This document shows positions 7,215 to 14,913 of a stretch of DNA of 47,740 nucleotides, in pieces. The notes below the pieces were generated by a model. That model was not told the origin of the DNA. It did not search any database and saw only the letters and a program-made list of their open reading frames with translations. This DNA comes from Oscillospiraceae bacterium (GTDB lineage: Bacteria > Bacillota > Clostridia > Oscillospirales > Ruminococcaceae). Position numbers and translations under genes: made by a program. Within the stretch, counting starts at the first letter, position 1. The number at the start of each line of letters is the position of its first letter. The DNA is taken from assembly GCA_017461245.1 (NCBI GenBank), contig JAFTYW010000006.1:1-47740 (forward strand), in the 5' to 3' direction.

Positions 7215-7967
7215 TTGCTTTTGGTAGCGCATATATTCGTAGGTGCTGTTTTTACTGCGCTCTATCATTTGCTCACGCACCTTTTTACAAAGGTTTTCTG
7301 CTCTTTTTCGAGCATTTTCGCCCTCTGCTTCAAACGGGCCATCTATAAAAATGGTCACCTTGGGCTTTTTAAATAATCGGCTTTTCTGAAACGTGGCGGT
7401 CATTGAATAGACAGGCTTGTTAAATCTAATGGGGAACTTAAAGGCGCCCTCGGTAAAGGGGCGAATTTCTGTGCAGTACTCCCAAAGGTGCGCCTCGGGG
7501 TAAATTACAACTGGGTGGCCGCTACTGACCCGCTCCCCTACCGCCTCAGTAAACCCTCTAAACTGGCGGGCGCTGTCGGGAATTGGGAGCGCGCCGAGAT
7601 AAACAAGTATCTTACCTATTATTTTAAGCGCCATATTCTGCGTGCTGACAACTGTGTAGATGCGCTTGGGGAACGCCGCAAGGGCGGGGTTGAAAACGTC
7701 GCCTATCGGCATTGTGTGGTTGCCGTAGAGAAAAAAGCCGCCCTTTTGCCGCCTTAGCTTTTTTGCGCCCTTGAATTTTACGTGTAGGAAAAGGCGACAA
7801 TAAACGCTCGAAAAAACAAACGCCAGCGCGTAGATCGTGCAGGAAAGAAACCGTGAAACAAGGTCCTTTCTCACCCATTTGTAGCTTTCGGGCAAAGTAT
7901 ATGGCTTGTTTTCAAAGAAATCGTCGTCGTAGCTTTTAAAGTAGCGCACCTTTTGTTTACTGTTCAT
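7200..7967 (-). CDS. PlsC-family 1-acylglycerol-3-phosphate acyltransferase (copy 1)
   Basis: 255 aa. The catalytic HX4D motif is in GNHTMPIGD (about residue 82), and IYPEAHLWEY (about 158) is the substrate-binding EGTR-like block. A hydrophobic stretch at about residues 40-60 suggests membrane association. Predicted to acylate lysophospholipid or another membrane-linked acceptor from acyl-ACP/CoA or acyl-phosphate. It overlaps the second acyltransferase by 11 bp and is last in a five-gene operon. In sequence it differs from housekeeping PlsC by the longer N-terminus and EAHLWEY variant, so an alternative acceptor is plausible. Confidence 0.88.
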   Translation of the reverse strand: MNSKQKVRYFKSYDDDFFENKPYTLPESYKWVRKDLVSRFLSCTIYALAFVFSSVYCRLFLHVKFKGAKKLRRQKGGFFLYGNHTMPIGDVFNPALAAFPKRIYTVVSTQNMALKIIGKILVYLGALPIPDSARQFRGFTEAVGERVSSGHPVVIYPEAHLWEYCTEIRPFTEGAFKFPIRFNKPVYSMTATFQKSRLFKKPKVTIFIDGPFEAEGENARKRAENLCKKVREQMIERSKNSTYEYMRYQKQKGDL

Positions 7968-8826
7968 TTAAGTTACCTACCCATCCTGCAATATCGTGCT
8001 TCTCAAAACGGTAGTCGAGCTTTTTGCCGTAAGCCTTTTCGTAAGCCGCCTTTTTTAGCTCGTAATCGCGCTGACACATCTGAATGCTGTTTTGCTTTAC
8101 TGTTTTGTTCTTATCGGGATAAAGAGTACCTAAGATATGCAGGGTGTACTTGATCTTGTTAAAATTGCCGCTATCCCTTTTGCCTAAGTCAGTCATCTCT
8201 ACAAAGCAGCAGACTAGCGGCACGCCCGCCTTTGCCGCATAGTAATAGGCGCCTCTCTTTAAGGGGCGGGGCTTTCTGTAATTAAACCACATTTCCTGCT
8301 CGGGATAAATGAGAAGCACCTCGCCGCTTGCAAAAAGCTCTGAGAGCACCGAGGAAAAGCCGTAATTCATATAGTGAAGCTCGTCTGAGAGGGGAATAAC
8401 GTCGGCATAATTCATCAAAAAGCCGATCACACCCGGCATTGCAAGGTTTGTTATCTGACTGACGATATTGAGCCTTTTTCTGCCAAGCTTTCTTGTAAGA
8501 TGCCGAATTACTGTGTTTTCGATAGGGCTGAAGTGGTTGCTTGTAATTATGGCGGCGCCGAGATTTTTTGGGAGGTTTTCCATTCCCTTGATCTCAGTCT
8601 TGCGGTTTATTGCCGCCGTAAGCATGTTAGCTATCTGGCGCGCCACAAACGACTTAAATTTAAAAGAGGTGGTCTTTCGCTTTGCCAAAAAGGCGTCTGT
8701 GATGGCGCGTTGCTGCTCGGCGGTGAGCACGGGATCATTTAGCTCGACCTTGCTATGAAAATTCCCGCTCTCTGCCGCAGCGGCAATATTTTTTATTACC
8801 GCCTCTCTGTTTTCTCCGATGATCAT
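7957..8826 (-). CDS. PlsC-like acyltransferase with HX4E motif (copy 2)
   Basis: 289 aa. The acyltransferase block reads TSNHFSPIENTV, so the usual HX4D is HX4E. The second block IYPEQEMWFNYRKPRPLKRGAYYYAA matches the position of the PlsC substrate motif. The first 60 residues are an extra helical region. Start ATG 8826 overlaps the upstream glycosyltransferase stop by ATGA. Pairs of such divergent PlsC-like genes beside glycosyltransferases suggest acylation of a surface glycan or glycolipid instead of bulk phospholipid synthesis; this is inference. Confidence 0.85.
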   Translation of the reverse strand: MIIGENREAVIKNIAAAAESGNFHSKVELNDPVLTAEQQRAITDAFLAKRKTTSFKFKSFVARQIANMLTAAINRKTEIKGMENLPKNLGAAIITSNHFSPIENTVIRHLTRKLGRKRLNIVSQITNLAMPGVIGFLMNYADVIPLSDELHYMNYGFSSVLSELFASGEVLLIYPEQEMWFNYRKPRPLKRGAYYYAAKAGVPLVCCFVEMTDLGKRDSGNFNKIKYTLHILGTLYPDKNKTVKQNSIQMCQRDYELKKAAYEKAYGKKLDYRFEKHDIAGWVGNLNEQ

Positions 8827-9782
8827 AAACGAATTTTCACTCCGCTTTCAAAAAGCTTTTTAAAGGTAATTTCATTTTTAGGCATATCGTTTCCTCTTTG
8901 CACCAAAAGGCCAAGGCACTCGCTGTCCTTTTTCTTTTGCTCGTCGCTGTAGGCCTCTTTATATGCCTTTATCTCGTCTATATAGCCGCAGTTTTGGGCA
9001 TACTGCCAAAACTCCTTACTATACTGCACGCCGTCATAGCACCACGGCTTTGAAAAGAGGTTGTAATGAATAAGCTTGGGGTCTTTGAGCGGCTCGGCGC
9101 TCTGGTTTGGCATGGTGTCCCACTCCTGCCCCAGATACAGAATTTTTCCGTTACAGATGGCGTTCAGGTAATCCTGGTCAGGCGCAATGCAGTCAAAATG
9201 ATAGGTGTTAAGCAGGTTTAAAAAGTGGCTTTCGAGGTTTTGCTCGCGCATTTTCTTAAGGTTCATCAAAAGCACGCCCGAATTTATGTATTCCTCTTTT
9301 TTAACGCCGACGGCGTTCTCCATATAGTTTACAAGCTCGGGAACGTCAGCAACCGAGAGGTCTGTGCAGGCGCCCATAAGATTGTCTTTAAGGTCGGTGT
9401 CAAAAAGCTCGGCAAGGTCGCCGCAGACGATAACGTCGCTGTCGATATAGATTCCCTTGTCGTACTCGGGGACCATTGCGGGGATAAACAGTCTGAAATA
9501 AATGGTAAGGGTAAAGTAATCGCAGCGAAGGCGGTTGGACATTCTGTCGGTTATGCTGTCAAGGCCGCTTTTCATTTCTACAAAATCTATGGAAAAATTT
9601 TCGCTTGCAAGAGCCGAGAGCCTTTTTATATTCTCCTCGCTCAAGTCCTGATAGAGCACAACAGCTCTATATTTTCTGTTTTTATTGCAGTTTTTCTGCG
9701 CCGAATAAAGCGCCGCCGCAAGAAACGGGGCGTAAGAATTATCTATGCTGAAAAAAACGGGGATCTCATTCTGGGTCTTCAT
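8823..9782 (-). CDS. GT8-family glycosyltransferase (copy 1)
   Basis: 319 aa, GT-A fold of family GT8 (retaining, general stress protein A/LgtC-like). FFSIDNSYAPFLAAAL opens the domain, the metal-binding DXD is in YIDSDVIVCGDL, NSGVLLMNLKKMRE and PDQDYLNAICNGKI follow, and HYNLFSKPWCYDG near the C-terminus is the conserved HxxxxxKPW block. The start is ATG 9782, with AGGAG 10 nt upstream and an ATGA overlap with the preceding gene; an earlier in-frame start lies well inside that gene and is unlikely. Confidence 0.92.
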   Translation of the reverse strand: MKTQNEIPVFFSIDNSYAPFLAAALYSAQKNCNKNRKYRAVVLYQDLSEENIKRLSALASENFSIDFVEMKSGLDSITDRMSNRLRCDYFTLTIYFRLFIPAMVPEYDKGIYIDSDVIVCGDLAELFDTDLKDNLMGACTDLSVADVPELVNYMENAVGVKKEEYINSGVLLMNLKKMREQNLESHFLNLLNTYHFDCIAPDQDYLNAICNGKILYLGQEWDTMPNQSAEPLKDPKLIHYNLFSKPWCYDGVQYSKEFWQYAQNCGYIDEIKAYKEAYSDEQKKKDSECLGLLVQRGNDMPKNEITFKKLFESGVKIRL

Positions 9783-10612
9783 ACTAAAGTCTCCTTTTTT
9801 GTTTGCTTGCTTTTGAGTCTTTGCCACTCACTTATCAGCGGGTCATATTCATATATTTTTAGCACGCTGTGCAGTCTCTCGCTATCCCAAGGCTTTACGC
9901 TGACCGAATGAAAGTACGGGAAAAAGCGAAAGCTTGTTGTAAAGTGCTGAAAGACGGTATTGTCGTGCTTCTTTCTCTGTTCGTTAAATCTGCGGGGCAG
10001 AATTTTTTTGCTTTTTGCAAGTTTATTTATTGCTGACTGGTCTGGCATAAACATTTTTTTGTTTTTACAGCGCTCTCTGCATTTTTCAAAAAGCCTGCTC
10101 TCGCGAATCTTTTTGAGATTTAAAAGCAAAACGCCCGAATTTAAATAATCGGCTGAAAACAGGCGGTTTCTGAAAAACCATTTGCCGTAATAATCGAGCG
10201 CGCCGACAAGCTCCCAGCCGCTTATATCCTGCTCGTAAAAATCTGTGCAGTCCTTTCGGCAGAGCACGTCGTTATCAAGGTAAAGAATTTTGTCGGGGAG
10301 CTCGGGCAAAAGATCGGCATAGAGCCGCAGCATACAGCAGGGAGTAAACCTTGTTTCGATATTCGCTTTGGGAAGATCACTGTTAAAAAGCTCTGTAATG
10401 TCAAAAAGGCTTACCTTGTTCGGCTCCCCAAGAGCACCCTCTAAAAAATCTGCGAAATCGAGCCCCAGCGCCTCATAGCTTTTGCTCTGTGTTTTTACCG
10501 AAGCCGTCAGAATATAGATATTAAGCGGCTGAGTTGTGTTTTTTGCAATAGAAAGGCTTGATAGCAAAACGCCGTCTGCGATATTTTTGTCACCGCAATA
10601 TAGAATGTTCAT
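9779..10612 (-). CDS. GT8-family glycosyltransferase (copy 2)
   Basis: 277 aa. MNILYCGDKNIADGVLLSSLSI is the GT8 opening, ILYLDNDVLCRKDC holds the DXD, and LNSGVLLLNLKKIRES and PDQSAINKLAK match the copy 1 blocks. The C-terminus has HFTTSFRFFPYFHSVSVKPW, again like the HX..KPW block. Likely uses a UDP-sugar donor. Copy 1 and copy 2 are homologous but diverged and may add consecutive sugars to the same acceptor. It lies 8 bp after trhA in the operon. Confidence 0.92.
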   Translation of the reverse strand: MNILYCGDKNIADGVLLSSLSIAKNTTQPLNIYILTASVKTQSKSYEALGLDFADFLEGALGEPNKVSLFDITELFNSDLPKANIETRFTPCCMLRLYADLLPELPDKILYLDNDVLCRKDCTDFYEQDISGWELVGALDYYGKWFFRNRLFSADYLNSGVLLLNLKKIRESRLFEKCRERCKNKKMFMPDQSAINKLAKSKKILPRRFNEQRKKHDNTVFQHFTTSFRFFPYFHSVSVKPWDSERLHSVLKIYEYDPLISEWQRLKSKQTKKETLV

Positions 10613-10620
10613 ATTCTCAC

Positions 10621-11292
10621 CTAAAGCACATAGAAAATGATACAGATATACTGCATTACGCTGCCCGCCACCACAAAGAGATGGAAGACACTATGCATAT
10701 ATCTATGACGTCTGCCTAGGCCGTAAAGAACGGCACCGACGGTATAGGAAATGCCGCCCGCAAGAAGCCACAAGAGTCCCGCAGGGTGCAGCGCCTGGAT
10801 GGTGACCTTTGCGGCAAAGACTATACACCAGCCCATTCCGATATAGCATATCATTGAAAGCTTGGCGTACTTTTTTAGATCTATCGCGGTAAACACCGCT
10901 GCCATAGCCGCACAGCCCCAAACAATACCGAAAATAGTCCACGCCCAAGCGGGTGAAACGAGTCTTATTGAGCAGAATAAGATCGGGGTGTATGTTCCGC
11001 CGATAAGAAAGTAAATTGTGCAATGGTCGATGACCTGCATAACCTTTTTGCCCATATTGTTATTAAGGGCGTGGTAGACGCTCGACACGCTGTAAAGCAG
11101 CACCAGCGCCGCGCCGTAAATTGCGCTGCCGACAACGCCCCAGGCGTTGCCTTTGAAAGCCGAGACCAGCACGCAGGAAATAAGCGCAATTATTCCAAAT
11201 GCGCCGCCGACTATATGCGAAACGAAATTGAATATCTCCTCGCCTCTTGTGTAGTCAGGCAGCACCCTGTCACGAAGTTTTGTTCTTGTCAT
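10621..11292 (-). CDS. trhA: hemolysin III family membrane protein (TrhA/YqfA, PAQR superfamily)
   Basis: 223 aa with seven hydrophobic segments. Conserved features are EEIFNFVSHIVGG at the N-terminus, SSVYHAL (metal-ligand His) in helix 2, DHCTIYFLIGGTYTP, and the C-terminal HRYMHSVFHLFVVAGS with the two remaining ligand histidines. These are the PAQR signature. Bacterial members influence membrane energetics and lipid homeostasis; hydrolase activity is suspected from the metal site. It is first in the leftward operon with the GT8 and PlsC genes, which supports a membrane-lipid role. Start ATG 11292 follows CGGAGG. Confidence 0.93.
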   Translation of the reverse strand: MTRTKLRDRVLPDYTRGEEIFNFVSHIVGGAFGIIALISCVLVSAFKGNAWGVVGSAIYGAALVLLYSVSSVYHALNNNMGKKVMQVIDHCTIYFLIGGTYTPILFCSIRLVSPAWAWTIFGIVWGCAAMAAVFTAIDLKKYAKLSMICYIGMGWCIVFAAKVTIQALHPAGLLWLLAGGISYTVGAVLYGLGRRHRYMHSVFHLFVVAGSVMQYICIIFYVL

Positions 11293-11320
11293 TTTTTCGC
11301 CTCCGAAATTTTATGCTTTT

Positions 11321-11349
11321 ATTATATGCCTTGTGAAGTCCTACCTCAA
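11321..11349 (-). promoter_or_regulatory. promoter of the trhA-GT8-GT8-plsC-plsC operon
   Basis: Leftward -35 TTGAGG (11344-11349), 17-bp spacer, -10 TATAAT (11321-11326), about 30 bp before the trhA start codon. Confidence 0.7.
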
Positions 11350-11393
11350 CCTACCTCTCGCGCGGCGCGATATACTGCTGATTTTGCTGCGAG

Positions 11394-11431
11394 TAGAGTT
11401 GAAAATCGTCTCTCTACCTACAGTAGAAACG
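11394..11431 (+). repeat. short repeated element with alternative stems (copy 1)
   Basis: TAGAGT, 12 nt, then CTCTACCTACAGTAGAAACG (11412-11431). The last 20 nt match 18 of 20 positions of a copy on the other strand at 30724-30743, where TAGAGT also precedes at 11 nt. TAGAG can pair with CTCTA, or CTAC with GTAG, but not both at once. A larger GAAAATCGTC/GACAATTTTC stem and a T run (11444-11449) surround it, giving a terminator-like or small-RNA-like shape. Confidence 0.6.
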
Positions 11432-11460
11432 ACAATTTTCGCCTTTTTTACCCTAAACTA

Positions 11461-11511
11461 TTGACTTATAGAGCGCTTTGGTATATAATATAAATCGTTC
11501 ACTTTGTGAAC
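11461..11511 (+). promoter_or_regulatory. promoter and MarR operator of the marR-degV operon
   Basis: -35 TTGACT (11461-11466), 17 bp, -10 TATAAT (11484-11489). Just downstream at 11497-11511 is the perfect dyad GTTCAC-TTT-GTGAAC, covering the likely transcription start. Its position before a marR gene strongly suggests autorepression. Confidence 0.85.
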
Positions 11512-11533
11512 TAATTTTATATGGAGAAGAATT

Positions 11534-11974
11534 ATGGCAGAGAAAAGCACAGAATACAATTTACTGACGGCTTGGGTAAAGCTATCGGGAATACTGAAAA
11601 ATAACAGAATAACAAAAGGACTTTTATACAACGAGGCGACTGTTATGCTGCTTTTATACAGCTGCTACACAGAAGACGGCGTTGGTCTTATTTCGATAAA
11701 GGAGATCATAGCACAAACGGGAATGTTAAAGTCCCTTGTAAACCGGACAATAAATTCCCTTGAGAAAAAGGGGCTGCTTGTGCGGCAGGCGGGCGAAAAA
11801 GACAAACGCACCCTTTATGTTAGGTGCGTTGAGGAAAAGCTGGATGTGTTTTTGCAGGTCCACGCCTCGTCACTCGGCGTTGCAAAGGGGATACTCGATA
11901 TTATCGGTCCCGAGGATGCCGAAACCTTTATAAGAATAGTTGAAAAGTTAGACAAAGCAGGCTATAAACTTTAA
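11534..11974 (+). CDS. MarR-family transcriptional regulator
   Basis: 146 aa. Central winged helix: ISIKEIIAQTGMLKSLVNRTINSLEKKGLL (HTH, about residues 55-85) followed by the wing with EKDKRTLYVR. Flanking helices form the dimer interface. MarR proteins are usually ligand-released repressors of their own operon. The perfect dyad over its promoter and the co-transcribed DegV gene 18 bp downstream suggest it senses a fatty acid or related lipid; that last step is inference. Confidence 0.93.
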   Translation: MAEKSTEYNLLTAWVKLSGILKNNRITKGLLYNEATVMLLLYSCYTEDGVGLISIKEIIAQTGMLKSLVNRTINSLEKKGLLVRQAGEKDKRTLYVRCVEEKLDVFLQVHASSLGVAKGILDIIGPEDAETFIRIVEKLDKAGYKL

Positions 11975-11992
11975 GAGAAACGGAGAAAAACC

Positions 11993-12823
11993 ATGATTAA
12001 AATTCTTGTTGACTCTGCATCAGATCTAGCGGCAGAGAAAAGCACTTACGATTATTTTATGCCCATCAAGGTTAACATCGGCGGTAAGGAGTACCGCGAC
12101 GGAGTTGACCTCGATGCAGACACCTTTTATAACCTTCTTGTAAAAAGCGAGGAGTTTCCCCACACCTCTCAGCCCTCACCGCAGGATTTTGTTGAGATCT
12201 TCGAGAAGGTAAAAGAAAACGGCGACGAGCTTATCTACATTTCCCTTTCCTCTGCCTTGAGCGGAACTTATCAAGGCGCAGTTCTTGCAAAAACAATGGT
12301 AGATTACGACGGCATTTATATAGTCGATTCCAAAACCGCGAGCCACGGAATTTCGGTTATAGTTAAGTATGCCGCAAGGCTCATTTCCGAGGGGCTTGAG
12401 GCCAAAGAAATTGCCGAAAAGTGCCAAAATCTTGTCAGCCGTGTTAAAATTTTTGCGGGCGTTGACACCCTTGAATACCTCTACCGCGGCGGCAGGCTCA
12501 GCCGCACTGCCGCCACAGTCGGCAAAATTGCAGACATAAAGCCTATAGTTACCATCGCCGAGGACGGTTCGGTTGCCGCAATCGGCAAATGCCTCGGAAA
12601 AGGCAGAGCCATGCAGTTTATTCTTGACAAGGTTTCAAAGTTTGAACTCGACAGCGATTTTGAGATATATTCCCTCTACACCTGCGGCGAAGAAAACTGC
12701 GCCGCTTTAGAGGGCAAGCTTGAGCAAAACGGTTATGGTGTGAGCAAAAGACTTCAGGTCGGCTCTACCATTGGCGCCCACGTAGGACCGGGGGTATACG
12801 GCGTAATTATTGTTACAAAATAA
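11993..12823 (+). CDS. DegV family fatty-acid-binding protein (1)
   Basis: 276 aa, full length. DegV signatures: ILVDSASDL at the start, PIKVNIGGKEYRDGVDL, HTSQPSPQDF (ligand-binding Thr-Ser), ISLSSALSGTYQGA, a central YLYRGGRLSR, and the C-terminal GSTIGAHVGPGVYG. In Gram-positives these FakB-like proteins bind fatty acids and present them to the kinase FakA for incorporation into phospholipid. No fakA is in the window. It follows marR in the same operon, with GGAG 9 nt before the ATG. Confidence 0.95.
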   Translation: MIKILVDSASDLAAEKSTYDYFMPIKVNIGGKEYRDGVDLDADTFYNLLVKSEEFPHTSQPSPQDFVEIFEKVKENGDELIYISLSSALSGTYQGAVLAKTMVDYDGIYIVDSKTASHGISVIVKYAARLISEGLEAKEIAEKCQNLVSRVKIFAGVDTLEYLYRGGRLSRTAATVGKIADIKPIVTIAEDGSVAAIGKCLGKGRAMQFILDKVSKFELDSDFEIYSLYTCGEENCAALEGKLEQNGYGVSKRLQVGSTIGAHVGPGVYGVIIVTK

Positions 12824-12845
12824 CCTTTTTGTGCTTAATTTTCCT

Positions 12846-12881
12846 AAAAGACTTGTCTTTTTGATTTGTTTCGTTTATAAT
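12846..12881 (+). promoter_or_regulatory. weak terminator overlapping the promoter of the NahK-like kinase
   Basis: AAAAGAC-TT-GTCTTTTT (12846-12862) could end the degV transcript. TTGTCT (12853-12858) with a 17-bp spacer to TATAAT (12876-12881) forms a good promoter for the kinase gene at 12937. The stem and the -35 overlap. Confidence 0.6.
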
Positions 12882-12936
12882 GAAGAATAGATTGATTAAG
12901 CATTTACTACCATAATTATAGACGGAGGAAATTTTT

Positions 12937-14049
12937 ATGAAGCCGCTGAACATCGAAAATGTTAAAAACGATATTTTCCCCAAATTTGTAACCAAAGGCG
13001 TTGTAACCGACCTCTGCCGTTACGGTAACGGACATATTAACGATACATTCCTTGTAACCACCGATTTCGAGGGTGTTATCCGCAGATTTATTCTGCAGAG
13101 AGTTAACAAGGAGATCTTCAAAAAGCCCGACGAGGTTATTGAAAACATCGTTAATGTTACCGACTTTTTCAGACAAAAGCTGCGCGAAAGCGGTGGAGAT
13201 TACAAGCGCGGTTGTATAACTGTTATCAAGACTCTTGACGGTGACGGTTACTATGTAGACGCCGAGGGCGACTTCTGGAGAATGTATATCTTTATTGAGG
13301 ATTCTCTGGCGCTTGACCTTCCCGAAAGCAAAGAGGATTTCTACGAGAGCGCCCGTGCATTCGGCGGATTTCAGAGAATGCTCAGCGAGTTCCCTGCAGA
13401 AACTCTGCACGAAACTATCATAAACTTCCACAACACCCCTGTAAGATACCAGAACTTCCTTAAGGCTATAGAGGAAAACCGTTCGGGCAGGCTCCAAAAT
13501 GTTTCCGAGGAAATCAAATTTGTTAAAGACCGTGAGGAGTTTACCCACGTTCTGACAGACGCTCTTGAGAAGGGCGACCTTCCCTTGAGAGTTACCCACA
13601 ACGACACCAAGATGAACAACGTTCTTCTTGATGCTGCCACAAGAAAGCAGCTTTGCGTTGTTGACCTTGACACCATTATGCCCGGTCTTGCCGCTTACGA
13701 TTTCGGCGATTCCATTCGTTTTGGTGCTTCTACCGCTGCCGAGGACGAAAAGGATCTTGACAAGGTTCACTTTGACATTGAGCTTTTCGAGGTTTACGTT
13801 AAAGGCTTCCTTGAGGGCTGCGGCGGTCAGCTTACCGCAAATGAGATCGAGATGCTGCCCGAGGGCGCAAAGATGATGACTCTTGAGTGCGGTATGCGAT
13901 TCCTCTCCGACTATCTTGACGGCGATACATATTTCCGCACCCACTATCCCGACCACAATCTTGACCGTTGCCACACCCAGTTTAAGCTGGTCTCAGAAAT
14001 GGAACAGAAATGGGACGAGATGAAGAAGATCGTAAGAGCCTACAAATAA
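12937..14049 (+). CDS. aminoglycoside phosphotransferase-fold kinase, NahK-like
   Basis: 370 aa kinase of the APH/choline kinase fold. Catalytic loop RVTHNDTKMNNVLLD (HxDxxxxN, about residue 221) and metal-binding VVDLDTIMPGLAAYDFGDSIR (about residue 241) are clear. This arrangement, and the DLDTxMPG wording, resembles N-acetylhexosamine 1-kinases (NahK) of gut bacteria, which phosphorylate GlcNAc/GalNAc at C1. The N-terminus YGNGHINDTFLV fits the glycine-rich loop. It stands alone between a promoter and a terminator, without the lacto-N-biose pathway neighbours, so the sugar substrate is uncertain. RBS GGAGG precedes ATG 12937. Confidence 0.85.
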   Translation: MKPLNIENVKNDIFPKFVTKGVVTDLCRYGNGHINDTFLVTTDFEGVIRRFILQRVNKEIFKKPDEVIENIVNVTDFFRQKLRESGGDYKRGCITVIKTLDGDGYYVDAEGDFWRMYIFIEDSLALDLPESKEDFYESARAFGGFQRMLSEFPAETLHETIINFHNTPVRYQNFLKAIEENRSGRLQNVSEEIKFVKDREEFTHVLTDALEKGDLPLRVTHNDTKMNNVLLDAATRKQLCVVDLDTIMPGLAAYDFGDSIRFGASTAAEDEKDLDKVHFDIELFEVYVKGFLEGCGGQLTANEIEMLPEGAKMMTLECGMRFLSDYLDGDTYFRTHYPDHNLDRCHTQFKLVSEMEQKWDEMKKIVRAYK

Positions 14050-14063
14050 GCGTATATAAAGCG

Positions 14064-14093
14064 AAAACCGCTCCGAATTCGGAGCGGTTTTTT
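14064..14093. terminator. bidirectional terminator
   Basis: Perfect palindrome AAAACCGCTCCG-AATT-CGGAGCGGTTTT followed by TTT. It ends the kinase transcript rightward and the NlpC/P60-like gene leftward; the latter's stop touches it. Confidence 0.93.
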
Positions 14094-14725
14094 TATTTAA
14101 ATCTTTCATTAAGGCTTGCTTTGACAAGTTTTTTACCTGAGCGCAAGGTCAGGCGGCAGGCCTTACGAAAAGGAATATGCTTTTCGTAGCTTAAATCGGG
14201 GCGACTATCCTTGATATTCGGGAAGGCGCCGTAATAAACCGCAAAGGCTGACAAAAGTTGCCTTAAATCATCGACCGAATAAAATTTATCTGCGCGCACC
14301 TTAGGGTAGACTGCGGAAATTATCTGTGCGGCAAATTCGGCGCAGGTAAAGGAGTTTTTAATAGGAAAGCGCAGAGAAATCGGAGCGAGAGCTGCAGAAA
14401 AAAGATTGTAGCAATACTTGTGCCCCTCTTTTTCCATCTCTTCAAATTTTTGGCTGAGCTCGCAGTACTGCTCCTCGCTTATCGGCAGAGCGCAGACAAA
14501 GATCTCGGCGGTTTTTCCTTTATAGCGGTATCTTGCAGGCGTTTCGCAGACAAAGCCGCCGTATAGCGGGGCGCTTTTATAATGCCTTGCAAAAGAATAC
14601 ATCTTGCCAAGGCTCTTATCAAGCGAAAGCGAAACGTGGTTATATCTTTCTCCCGTTGCAGTTCTGATTATTGTACCCATTTTAAGCGGGGTTGCCGAAA
14701 AGACAACAAAAAGCCTTTTGCCCAT
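14093..14725 (-). CDS. probable permuted NlpC/P60 (YiiX-like) protein
   Basis: 210 aa, not firmly identified. The order of motifs fits a permuted papain-like NlpC/P60 fold: an N-terminal FVVFSATPLKMGTIIRTATGERYNHVSLSLD with a candidate catalytic histidine, and later KNSFTCAEFAAQII with a candidate nucleophilic cysteine on a helix. Such proteins are thiol hydrolases or acyltransferases acting on lipids or peptides. There is no signal peptide, so it is probably cytoplasmic. RBS AAAGGAGG precedes ATG 14725. It is a single gene with its own terminator. The superfamily call is moderately sure; the activity is unknown. Confidence 0.7.
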   Translation of the reverse strand: MGKRLFVVFSATPLKMGTIIRTATGERYNHVSLSLDKSLGKMYSFARHYKSAPLYGGFVCETPARYRYKGKTAEIFVCALPISEEQYCELSQKFEEMEKEGHKYCYNLFSAALAPISLRFPIKNSFTCAEFAAQIISAVYPKVRADKFYSVDDLRQLLSAFAVYYGAFPNIKDSRPDLSYEKHIPFRKACRLTLRSGKKLVKASLNERFK

Positions 14726-14768
14726 ACGCTCGCCTCCTTTTACATGTTAATAAACACCGTTAACTATC

Positions 14769-14798
14769 GGCTCCCTCTGACGAGGGAGGCTGATTGGG
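14769..14798. repeat. remnant of the GGCTCCC palindromic element
   Basis: GGCTCCCTCTGACGAGGGAG followed by GCTGATTGGG. It matches the ends of the fuller copies at 15856-15982 and 16543-16674 but lacks the middle. Confidence 0.7.
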
Positions 14799-14854
14799 TC
14801 TTCTCTTTAAAATTATTTTATCACATTTTATTATTCATTGCAACAAGCGGAGAT

Positions 14855-14883
14855 TTGACCTTTTATATCAAAAATGATATAAT
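14855..14883 (+). promoter_or_regulatory. promoter of the LysR gene with internal dyad
   Basis: -35 TTGACC (14855-14860), 17 bp, -10 TATAAT (14878-14883). The spacer carries ATATCA-AAAA-TGATAT (14865-14880), a dyad that could be the LysR autoregulatory site. Confidence 0.75.
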
Positions 14884-14913
14884 CAATATATAAACTACTT
14901 TTGAGGTGGACAA

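Noticed and set aside
9225-9911. 228-aa rightward frame antisense to GT8 copy 1
   Set aside because: Overlaps two well-supported glycosyltransferase genes on the other strand; no promoter or RBS.
7200-11350. Capsule or teichoic-acid locus interpretation of the GT8/PlsC operon
   Set aside because: No polymerase, flippase, priming transferase or TagF-like gene is in the operon; a smaller glycolipid role fits better.
12916-13974. 352-aa leftward frame antisense to the NahK-like kinase
   Set aside because: Long but exactly antisense to a conserved kinase with clear motifs. It has no family-like features and reflects the codon bias of the real gene.
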